A stretch of 64,000 bases of DNA from Bathymodiolus brooksi (lineage: Eukaryota > Mollusca > Bivalvia > Mytilida > Modiolidae): contig OY804588.1 of the NCBI GenBank assembly GCA_963680875.1, positions 76,160,829-76,224,828 of the forward strand. Reading direction: 5' to 3'. Below the pieces are notes generated by a model that worked only from the letters and a program-made list of their open reading frames with translations, ran no database searches and was not told the DNA's origin. Shown here piece by piece: positions 25,401-37,400 of the stretch. Positions within the stretch are counted from its first letter, which is position 1, and every line of letters starts with the position of its first letter. The position numbers and the translations under genes are program-made.

Positions 25401-28400
25401 ACTTATATTTCTTCCATATTGTCTATATTTTTTCACAATTCGACTTGCCTTTCTTCCATGTTTTCCGTATCTTTTCACTATTCAACTTACTTTTCTTACA
25501 TATTGTTCATTTCATTGCTCAAGTTTCTTCTGTATTTTCCAAATCTTGTCACTATTCAACTTACTTTTCTTCCATAATTTCCATATCTTTCCACATTTCA
25601 ACTTACTTTTCTTCTGTATTTTCCATATCTTTTCACTATTCAACTTGGGTGTCTTCCATATTTTTCATGTCTTTTCACTATTCAACTTGCCTTTCTTCCA
25701 TATTGTCAATATCTTTTCACATTTCAACTTACTTTTCTTCTGTATTTTCCATATCTTTTCACTATTCAACTTGGGTGTCTTCCATATTTTTCATGTCTTT
25801 TCACTATTCAACTTACTTTTCTTCCATAATTTCCATATCTTTTCACATTTCAACTTACTTTTTTCTGTATTTTCCATATCTTTTCACTATTCAACTTTCC
25901 TTTCGTCCATATTGTCCGTATCTTATCACTATACGACTTGCCTTTCTTCCATATCATTTCACTATTCAGCCTACTTTTCTTCTGTATTTTCCATAACTTT
26001 TCACTATTCAACTTGGGCTTCTTCCATATTTTTCATATCTTTTCACTATTCAACTTGCCTTTCTTTCATATCATTTCACTATTTAACCTACTTTTCTTCT
26101 GTATTTCCCATATCTTTTCATTTTTCAACTTACCTTTCCTCCATATTTATCTTATCTTTTTTCTTTTCAACTTACTTTTCTTCCATATTTTCCATATCAT
26201 TTCACCATTCAGCTTACTTATCTTCCATATTTCCCATATCTTTTCACTATTCAACTTGCATTTCTTCCATATTTTCCATATCATTTCTCTATTCAACCTA
26301 CTTTTCTTCCATATTTCCATATCATTTGACTATTCAACTTACTTTTCTTCCATATTTTCCATATCTTTTCACTATTCAGCTTGCCTTTCTTCCATATTTT
26401 CCATATCATTTCACTATTCGACTTATTTTTCTTCCATATTTTCCATATCATTTCACTATTAAACCTACATTTCTTCCGTATTGTCCATATCATTTCACTA
26501 TTCAACTTTCCCTTCTTCTGTATTTCCCATATCTTTTCACTTTTCAACTTAGTTTTTTTCCATATTTTTCGTATCTTTTCACTTTTGAACTTACTTTTCT
26601 TCCATATTTTCCATATCTTTTCACTATTCAACTGACTTTTTTTCCCATATTTTCAAATCTTTCCACAATTCAGCTTACCTTTCTTCCATATTTTCCAAAT
26701 CATTTCATTATTCAACTAAATTTTCTTCCATATTTTCCATATCTTTTCACTATTCAACTGATTTTTCTTCCACACTTTCCAAATCTTATCAATATTCAAC
26801 TTTCTTTTCTTCCATATTTTCCATATCTTTTCACTATTCTACTTACTTTTCTTCCATATTTTCCCTATCTTTTCACTATTCGACTTACGTTTCTTCCATA
26901 TGTTCCATATCTTTTTTTCATTGTTTCTAATGATTCTTTCAAATCAGAATTTTCTTCTCTCCATGTTTGCTGATTTTCCAAGATTAATTCTGCTTTGCTA
27001 ATTCTGAAAATATAAAAGAATGATTAAAATCCTAACTTCATACGCCATGACTATGATATTGTGGTGTTTACTCTCAGAACAGTGAAATCTATATAAACAT
27101 ATTAAAACTCTGTAAAACGAATATAACTTGCAACGTTACTTGTTTTCCGCGTATATGACGTCATAAGACATTTCATTTTACCGCATTTTTTCAAACCGCA
27201 ACGTTAGAAATGCAACGTGACTTGTTTTCCGCGTACATGACGTCATTTTCCGCGTATCATTTTCTCGTATTTAAAAAAAAAAATCATTTTCGTCATAGAA
27301 TCTATTTTTTACAAGTTTTATTATTTTCCTAAATTTTTATTTACGTCCCAGAATCAATTTTTACTATCAATACTACAGCATGTTATAGCTTCTAAAAGCA
27401 ACCACATTAATACAATGTTTCCCAATGAGATGGTCTTAGTTCCTCTACAAAAGCTGAAGATTAAATATGAATTGTCTTACCAATCTACTACCAGACTGAA
27501 ATATATTGATAACTTTTAGCAATTGCTGATCATCCACCAGTGAATGTCTACGTTGATAACACTGTACGATCGCTGATACATTTCAACATTTTTATCTGAT
27601 TCTATGTAGTAAAACATTTCCCATCATCTATAAAATCATCATTAAATAACTGGTGTCCAATTAAAATGTTTATAGTATTGCATGTGTGGATCCTGTTTTC
27701 GTGACACAGACAACAATAGCAGTGAATATATTACATAAAATACATTACAGTATAGAGGTTCCCAAAACAAAAACAGATTATAGGTTTTCAAAATATAATA
27801 GGGTTCTTCATCATTACTCTGTGAGTATTGCGGTGGCGGCGGTATGTTAGGAGTTTGATCAGTACATGAGGACCTGTAAGCCATCATAATTTTGGAAAGG
27901 TGTGCTACCGGAAGTGACGTGACCAGAAGTGACGTGACCGAAAGTGGCGTCATATCCGGAAGCAGCAGTAGCAGCTATAGCGTTGAAATTCCACCCACAA
28001 CACGTTACAAACAGAAACAAAACGAAACACATTATGAAAATATCACACATTAACGTAAACATCTATGACAAAACTGCAACAAGTCAACAAAATAGTGATT
28101 AAGATGTTGAATAAACACGAAAATTAGAGGAAGGAATGAAGAAACGTCGCTATAGATAGAAAGTTCACGAAAAAAAACATAGCAAAAACGAACAATTAAT
28201 AAATAAAACGTCAAAAGATCTCTGAAAATATAACAAAAATAGGCTCTTTGGACATGTAAGGGTTAAATAAGTAATTCATTGATATATACAGGTCACAATA
28301 CAAGTATTCAACCGAAAACACCGTAGGTGAAACCCATTATTGAAATATTATATGAAAATAAAATGGCGGGGAAGGGGCAGATAACCAGGTGCTAGAAAAC

Positions 28401-31400
28401 GATAGACGCGGACGTCCTAGATAACACCCCAAGGGGCACTTCCGGTGAAAAGGCTCCACTAAGGCGGATATTGTGCAACTTCCGTTTCATAACGTCACTT
28501 CCGGTCAAAAATCCGCACTATGGCGGATACTGGGCAACTTCCGGTTGTGCATGCACACACCCAAGGGAACCCCGAATGTGTCACGTCACTTCCGGTAGCC
28601 CTGATACTTGTACTACTGTATTACATTTTGTACTATCCTATAGTAAGGAAAAAACGCGGGGAAAAGCCGGCCATGCACAGAACATACTTCCGGTCACTTT
28701 CAGTCAAGGCCTCTTTCGGACACGTGACTTCCGATTTTTGAGCTATCCCGATATACTACTCATTGACAGTTTTATGAGAGCTGGAGTATTGTGTTCAGCT
28801 TGGTGTGAGCTCTACTATTACTGACACCTTTGTTGGAATTCGTGTATCACTGAGTTTTATTAAAAAAAACAACCCATATTTCGCTGACAGCTGATATGTT
28901 TTTGCGATTTTGTATATCAGTGACCGCTTTGAGAGAAATTATGTATCGCTGACAGCTGATATATTTGTGATCTTTTGTATATCAGTGACTGCTTTGAGAG
29001 AAATTATGTATCTCTGACAGCTTTGTGAGAGATCGAATACCACTAACAGCTTTATTTGAAGAGCTTGAAGATACCAACATTTAAGAAGGTTTGAAAATAC
29101 CAAAGGGGTAATCAGAATCCGTATATCGAAGAAGAACATACAACGCAATGGCCAAAAGAAAAAGTACAAAATGACAAACAACGATCTACAAAACATACAC
29201 ATAAAACTAAAGATCGAGTAACATGAACCCCATTAAAAACTCATGTATTACTGACATCTTTGTTGTATTATTTCATCACTAATATTACTCTAGCATTCTG
29301 ACTTTTTTGTGATATTGTGATTGTCGTTTAAGGCCAAATTGGCAAATGTGCAGCCATATCATTGCGAGAACAAGTTGCATTTCATCGAGATGATGATGAT
29401 GTCCGCTCTGTACCAGACGGAGAAAATAGATAAAAAACAAATCAAAAACATATTATTTTGAGATGATTTGCATAGTAACCAAGCAAAGCGTTAGCAATGC
29501 CTTTTATTACTTTCTTAGTAAATTTTCTGTGTTGTCCATCACACACACATATATATCATATATATCTCAATCAAAATTTCCTGCATTGTTAAATGGCTAT
29601 CTTGTCTGACATTAAAACTTTTACTGTCCAATGAATTTATTATTAGAGATATGTATGATCTGATGTTTACGAGAGCATTGAATCATGAAAAGTGCTCTAG
29701 ATATTGAATGAAAAGATAAATATACAACTAAACGGCATTGAAATATTATATAGAGACTATTATATGGCTCTTTCCGCATGACATCCCGTATCAACCCGAG
29801 ACACCAATATCATTCCGAGAGCTTTAGCTCGAGGGATGATATTGGTCGAGGGTTGATACGGGATGTGATACGGAAAGAGCCATATCATATTATGTTTATC
29901 ATATACTTAAATATGAGAGTCTTGTTCTGTATTATGAATTGTGACGTCGACGTAGTCACGTGATCAATATCATTTTAAGGGGTATGATAAAAGGGTGATG
30001 ATATCGATATCAGTCACGGCAGACAAATACAGTCGTAATGTTCTTTCAGTATTATATATGCAAATTTCCTTTATTTAGTACTAAGTATATGATAAACGTC
30101 ACTATTAAACCTTAAGAAAAGTTTGAAGATACCAAAAGCGTAATCAGAAGTCGTAAATTGAAGGACAGAAAACACAAGGGAAGCAAAAGGAGAAACAAAG
30201 ATATGCAAAACGCTACAAACAAAGCAAAAAAATTAAAAGCCAACAATCAACAACAACAAAAAAACAACAAAAAAAACTCCCCACACACACACAAAACCAA
30301 ACAAACAAATCCAAAAAACCAGGTGTGTCATATGAAATTTCAATGTCCAATGTCAACAATTACATAAATATAAAAATAAAATGACAGCAAACAAGTATCT
30401 ATGGTGTTTCTGATCAATGGTTATTTCATGCTTCTATATAATTCAATATTGACTGATATTAAGAACGTCTTAAACGTTACGTTATTGAGGATCCAAACAT
30501 GCGAACAAGTTACTGCATGTATTTAATTCGTGGTTCAATCTGATATGTCAAAGCATACAAACTAGTTGCTACTCAATTCGTAGTTTAAACTGAACTTTAT
30601 ATTATTGAGGGGCTAAACAACCAGATGAGTTGTTACTAAATTCTTGGTTCAATCTGATATAAAACGTTATTTAGGGTTCAAATGTACGAACAAATTGTTA
30701 TTAAATATGTGGTTTAACTTTGTGTTAATGAGAGTCCAATTCATGGTTTCATTAACAGCAGAGACACTATGAACTGCTTCTGCAGAACCAGATCGTGTTG
30801 CTGAATCTTTAGTTTTCTGTGTAGTATTTTGTTGACCATTTGACTTTTTGGTCTTTTTTGTCTGTTGGACATTGTATTGTCTGTCCTTCCTCGAATTGCG
30901 ACATGTGCAAACCTCTTTGGTATATTCAAACTTTTCTCATGCTTTATTTTAACAAGGCCAAAAAAATAACTTTTATCGATCATATTGACATGCGATAGCT
31001 TCTGGTTTGATTCACTTTAATTCGGAGAAGCACAACAATTTGATACAATTGTTATGCAATCTAGATCTTGCTCTACTGTTAAAATAAAAGAAAAGTTTAC
31101 TTGGTCCTGTAGATTCTTCACCCTTTTGTGTTGGTTCAAAACATCCAAAAATCATAGGATCCAAGGTGCCAAAAAGGGCCCTTATATGGATTTTGATAGA
31201 GCAATAGGCACATTTAGTCATATCTTGACTCGCCCCACCTACTTAAGCCAAATAATAAAATGTAGGATACCCCCTTCTTTTCGGAATATCTGGTCTAGCC
31301 TCTGAATACCAACCAATGGTTTATTTTAGTAATATTTTTTTCCGAACCATGAAAATTGTTTTCTACTTGTAAGATTTAGTTTCTCATAATTTTATTCATT

Positions 31401-34400
31401 TTGTGTTTTTGTTTTACAGAGGTGATAGATATATGTAACGGCAAGCGAACGAATAATTGGTTAAAAATAGGAATCAGTTCTATACCTGAAAATCATAAAT
31501 CTGGCCAAAGAATATTTGTAACTTTAAAGACAGAACGCAATAAATTCCCGTCCACCATTTATTCCAATGTCAAATACACTCCTGGATGGACGAGAATAGA
31601 CGTGACTTACAACAACGCTGTATTAAAAATGTATAAAGATGGCGCACTGGTATCCGTAGACAAACAACAACAGGGACCAGTTTTCCAGGAAGTGGCCAGA
31701 TCTTGTAAGACACTTTTGATTGGTGGAGATGAACCGTCTAAAACATTTTATCGGGGATACGTCACAGGACTGAAAGTGTGGAACTATGCCCGAAATTATT
31801 CGGAATTACGACAAATAAGCAATGATGAAAAAGAAACCTCAAATCAACTATTTATACATGATAATTTTATTGATGTTAAAAAGTGGCGTTCATTATTTAA
31901 GAAAATACCACGTGTCATCAAAAGGGATATGACGTCACACACAACTGCTATTTCACTGAAAGCGCCACCTTGTGGAGAGACTGTCTGTGACGATCCAATT
32001 GTAGTCAACTCTTATAAAATTAACCGGAATTTGCGTGATTTAAAGGAAATTAGCTATAAAGTGTTTAATATATTAAACGATGACGGGTCAAACCCGCAAA
32101 CAACAAGGAAAAATTTGCGGAAACAACATTTATCCCTTGTAAATGCATTTATGTCCTATAATATAACGTTTAAACTTGATACGAAATATATCAGAAGCAC
32201 ACGTCTGAGAACAGCTATAGTACTGTACACATGTGATCCTCGATCCATTGGTGACTATGTTTGCGATGAGGAGTGCTTTCATCCTGCCATTGGCAATGAT
32301 GGCGGTGACTGTGATCATTTACTTCCGGTTGTCCCTAGATGTAAATCTAAGAAAATAGGAGATGGAGCTTGTGATCAGGAATGTAACAAATTTGTGTGGC
32401 AGTGGGATGGTGGAGACTGTTGTTTTAATGGTTCTACTTCCTGCTTCAATCCGGAGTCGCCATTTAGGTAAATATTTACATTTTGTGTTTCTATTATCAT
32501 TGTGTTTCCTGTCAGTCCAAATAGGGCTTATTTCTAATCCTTCAAATGAAAGTATTATGTTATCATATTAAGTGACGGTGCCTTGATCGTATGGTAGTTG
32601 AATTTATAACTATCTATTCAATCAGTGCCTATCATCACTAACGTTGTGAGCTCGAATACCACCCAGGCGAGGAGTACTCAATACAACATTATATGATAAA
32701 GGTTGTCAGTGACTTGCGGCAGGTCAGTGATTTTCTCTGGGTACTTTGGTTTCCTCCACCAATAAGACTGACCGCCACGATATAGCTGAAATATTTTTGA
32801 AAGTGGCGTTAAACACCATAATCATAACCCTAACCCATATTAACTGACTGAAATATATCTGGAACAAACTTAACTCGATGGGTATAAGACGCAGAAGTCG
32901 AGAACAAAAAAAAGGAAATAACAAATTTGAATTTAAAGCAAATTCAGTTGCTTTGCATTTTAACGAATATGATTGTGCGTTGTATATTGTTCCGTATTTT
33001 TACACACATTTGCTGTATATTTAGTATATGTTTTATGCATACACACAGGATTTGTTCGTATATAATTGCCTATAAAAACACATAATCATTATAGATTGCA
33101 TGTGTTTTTAGGCTTTGTGTATTGTAAGTCATTTCGTTTTTCCACAAATAATCTTTGTAGGTTGTATGTCTTTGTGTTTTGTCATACATAGACTTCAAAG
33201 GTTTAACATTTTTGTGTACTGTGAGATATTTTGTTTGTTGTATACATTTTTCATTTAGTCGGTATCATGTTATACTATTTAACGTGAACATTAGAGAAAA
33301 GCGAAGGGGCAGTCAAGTATTGACAGTCCAGATACTCAAGTAACATTGGACACAGGACATATAACAAAGACATACAAAGCAAAGAACACAACACAAAAAA
33401 GATGAGCAACACCGACCCCACCCAAGGAACCGGATGTGAAAGCAGGAGAAAGCTTCTAATAAGACATCCGCCATCTTACTCATATATAGTCAAGTCGTAC
33501 CGGACACCACTACATGTAAGCAAGCAAAAAATAATAATGCGTAAATATGATTTTATGTCGGATATCTATAGACTTTATATTTTGTAATTATTTATAATTA
33601 TCATGATACCTTCAACCAGAGCTTATCTCAGCAAAGATGAATTTAAAGCGATGGTTGGCGAAGAAAGTTCATCTCATCTAAATATTTACTTAGCATCAAC
33701 AATAAACACTCTCTTGGCTGGTCTGTCTACATATCCATGGGATAAAGAGGTCTATAGTATATCTGGTAAGTAGTACACGTGATGATAAGAAATGGGATAT
33801 AGCCATGGTAACGATATAGTTGACCTGACAGAGAAAGTTAGTTATGACAGAAAAGCCTATATATAATGATAATAAGTGGGTTATTTCTATGACAACAATG
33901 GAATGGAGCTATTGATTGTTGTTTAACGGCAAATGAGAAATGTGTCAGATATATCGTAGTGATAACAAGTAATATATGACTTAAAGTTGCACGTTGTACT
34001 AGACCTACACACAGGAGTGCAAGCTTACTGACACAGCAGTCTGCAGGTGGACACGTTGCTCCACTGGGGTACATTATTCTGATTTCAAGCCAGTAAGTCT
34101 TTGCTCTTTACTCCTTAATGCCGCGTGCTTAGTGGTGAAGCAACCAATTCCTATGTCATAGTCTTTTATTTTACTAGAACGGGGCTCGAACACACAATTT
34201 ACCGCACTCGAGGCGAGTACGGTAATTATGACACCGCTGATGTGGTTACAATGTAATCGACCTATGTAATACGTAATGCATGTTATGTTCTTATAGATGC
34301 AATGCTCCAAGGCAAATGCTCCAACAAAACCCTTTCCAAGTTATTATCATCTTATATATCAGCGACATAAACTGGGGTTTAGAGTTACTGTGAAAATACT

Positions 34401-37400
34401 GAGTTACTCCAGGGATGATGTAATTCAGAGATTATACAATCAAGATCATTCTCATCAAGTCTAATCATTAAAACTCTTGATTTCTCATTCCTCTTTCTAA
34501 GCTAAAAGACAAATAAATTGTATGTTCGATTCTTTTTGGATTTACGGATTCTGATTTTCATGAAATGTAATAGGAACATAGAAATTAATAGATTGTTTTA
34601 AGAGCTAACACATTTTATTTTGCCAAAAAAAAAGATAAATAATTAAATCACATAACACTCTGATTCTGTCAAACGTTCCTCTGAATTTAACATCATCAAC
34701 ATTTTTAAGTTTTAATGACTCTATATTTGTCATGTTGGTTGAACATGTTGCCGTTTCTATGGTTACGTAAAGTCTAATTGTCTCATGGCGTCATTATCAA
34801 TTTTATTTTTTGTTAACATAGAGAACGAACAATTATGTTTCGATTGTTTTCTTTGAAACCTTAGAAATCACATTCAAAACTTCCCATACGTAGCAAAATG
34901 ATTAAAAAAAAATAGCACACTGTCAAAAAAGTTCCGAAATCAAATTGAAAAATCGTAGTAATAGGCAAAACCAATATCCCTACTAATCAAATACAGTCTA
35001 TCCTGTCTTAAATGGCACGTCTTATTAAAAACTCACCGTCTATAATGGTCAGTCTCATTTTCCCCATTAATGAATTATAGTGCATATAACTTTAACCTGT
35101 ATATAAAGGGCACCTGCTCATAAATGCTACATTTTCAGGTTCCCTTGAGTGTCCTTTATATACAGGTTTGACTGGACATGACTTCTCACTTTCTTACTGT
35201 AATACAAATGGTGGGGTGAATCGATCTAGTGTTATGCTCCCAAACCTCCCTATTAATCATACCATTCGTGTTTGGACAAAGCAACATGGATATGATGTAC
35301 CGAAACATTATGTTTTGATTGTTTTCTTTGAAACCTTAAATATCACATTCAAAATTTCCCATGCGTAACAAAATGAAAAAAAAAATTACACACTGTCGAA
35401 CAAGTTCTGAAATCAAACAGATTAAATCATAGTAATAGGCAAAATGGATTCCCCTAATACACAAATACATGACTTCTCAAGTTCTTCCCTTTGTACATGC
35501 ACATTAATACAAATGGTGGGGTGAAGCTAGTTTTATGCGTCCAAGCCTTCCTGTTAATTATGATATTCGTGTTTGGTCAACAAGAATGATGTACCGTATA
35601 CACACTACAGAATCAATATAAGACAGGTTCAAGGATACCAGAAGCCGTACATCGATGAAAAGACAAGGCAAAACAAAAAATTACACTAGGACATACGTAA
35701 TCGACAAACCTTTTAATGGAAAATGATTAAGCAATTAAGAACACGTACAAGGGGTGGCACAAGTTGGTCAGATCGGATACGCTGTTCGTGCCCCACAAGT
35801 GGCAATCCAGTGAGAAGTCATGAAAAGGGTAGAGAAGAGAGGGACTGTTACTACGACAAACGGTAATATTGATTCACCATAACAGTTTTTGAATAAATCT
35901 GGATGATCTAATTAAATCATAATTGTTTTACAGGGGGCGTTGTTGTTCCACCCGAATCTTTTGGTGCTTCGGATAAACTGAAAGGTTTGGTACATGAAAT
36001 TGGTCATGTGCTCGGTCTGTGGCATGTGCATCATGGAATATCTGAAATGGATTGCAATGACCCTTGCTTAGAAACGCATGCGTCACCGGAACTTGGGGAT
36101 CTCTGCTCGGACACGGAACCAACACCGGATAACAACGAATGTCATGACCCGGATGGAACCAAACCAACTTGTGGTGTACACAGTTTTAGAAATACACCTT
36201 ATAGAAATTACATGAGTTACGCCGGTAAGACATAATTGAACATAGTATAACGCTACTTTTTTGTACTTTTCATATTTTAGTTTCTACTTTACCGCCGTAG
36301 CTACATGACAATATACCTTTAATACATTTCCAATTTGATTCTAAAATTATACGTTTTTATACACGTTTTGCACGAGTAATGTCCCATACTGTCTAGTGAG
36401 AGCGATAAACAGGACAACGAATTAAATATTTTAATATTGTAACTATTTTATATTAAATAGAAAATTAACAAGTTGCTGCAACATTAAGACGTTGAACAGA
36501 TTATGGAAACAATTATATTAATTAAATATTTGTCAAATCCCTTATAAAACGTCCAATATTAGGATCAAAGTCGGAAATGTGTAAATGGTCTGTTATTCCT
36601 CTTATTTCCGAATTACGTAATATTGTATTAATACGCCTTCTATATCACAAACATTAAAAACGAGACTACTAACTATCCCCTCGCCAACCAAGTTGCCCGT
36701 CCGTCCTTCCTTAACACCCTTGTGAACACTCTAGAATCAACATCCTTCAATGGATTTTTACCAAACTTGGTACATACTTAGTCCTTAGGATAATCTGGAT
36801 CTCTACTGATTTTCATAGTCATATGTCAAAGGTCAAGGTCACCGGGTCAAATTCTTAGGCGAGGGGATACGCCACGCTTTGCGTTGCCCTTGTTTATTAT
36901 TGCTGTTTGATATTATGCATGTTCTATGAAGTCTTTTATTGTACATTTTGAGCTATAAAATTGATTTCTTTAGTATGACGAAATACAGCTTTATCAGAAG
37001 TTGCAATGGCATATTCATTCCGTATATAACAAGAAATCAATATTATTGACAACGTCTGAAAGGCTCGTATGTTTACACTGAAGAATCAAATTATTTTGTC
37101 ATTTAACACCGAAAAGTACAGGATGGTATGTTTGTTAGAGTAATTAATATTAACGATGTCATACAAAAAAACACAATGTCGGAACTGTTTCAAAAATAGC
37201 AAACTGCAGGAACTGTTCCCAAAAAAGCACACTGTGGGAACTGATCCAAAAATAGCACACGGTCGGAACGGTTAAAAAATAGCACACTGTCGAATATGAA
37301 CCAAAAATAGCACACTGTTGGAACTGTTCCAAAATTCAATAGAACAAATCGTTGAAAGAGGCAAAAATTGATATCCTCAACACACAATTACATGACTGTT

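Larger units (their letters stand above)
15121..26912. repeat. 42-bp satellite array, about 11.8 kb, almost G-free on the + strand
   Basis: The unit is close to TTCTTCCATATTTTCCATAT followed by CTTTTCACTATTCAACTTAC and TT, 42 bases, roughly 270 units with many variants. Because the + strand of the unit has no G and no TAA, all three + frames stay open (14-residue repeats such as [28 protein letters not shown]), and one minus frame is also open ([14 protein letters not shown]). The longest run is 717 codons at 24820-26973. I read these as by-products, not genes. Six short spacers break the array. Confidence 0.95.
14205..28760. mobile_element. 14,556-bp element with about 0.8-kb terminal inverted repeats and a satellite core (Polinton-like ends)
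   Basis: The left end AGTAGTATATGGGGACAGCT and the complement of the right end, AGTAGTATATCGGGATAGCT, start inverted repeats of about 860 and 800 bp. The flanks carry CACTGA (14199-14204) and CATTGA (28761-28766), a 6-bp duplication with one mismatch. Polinton/Maverick elements have AG...CT ends, TIRs of hundreds of bases, 6-bp target duplications and lengths of 15-20 kb, so the ends and size agree. No polymerase B, integrase, ATPase or capsid gene is present; the centre is satellite DNA. I infer a non-autonomous derivative; another class of giant foldback element remains possible. Confidence 0.7.
29061..31419. other. Pappalysin intron 1, part after the 14.6-kb element
   Basis: Holds M1 copies at 29061-29240 (+), 30119-30215 (+) and 30785-30940 (-), the palindrome 29762-29885, an A-rich CAACAACAA/ACAAAACCAA tract 30225-30320, and a minisatellite 30476-30722. 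29250-29760 and 30950-31400 show nothing I recognise. Confidence 0.6.

Noticed and set aside
15121..26912. CRISPR-like array of short repeats
   Set aside because: Units are contiguous and similar throughout with no unique spacers, and the setting is an animal intron.
24820..26973. 717-codon open frame and many 150-330 codon frames in the satellite
   Set aside because: They follow from a 42-base period with no G and no TAA; all + frames are open alike, protein-like sequence is only the translated repeat, and frames end at spacers.
28471..28824. 117-codon frame in the right arm
   Set aside because: Read through the ETS-like repeats of the inverted arm; the corresponding left-arm frame is not preserved.
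30158..30367. Lysine/asparagine-rich 69-codon frame
   Set aside because: Falls in an A-rich low-complexity tract joined to an M1 repeat.
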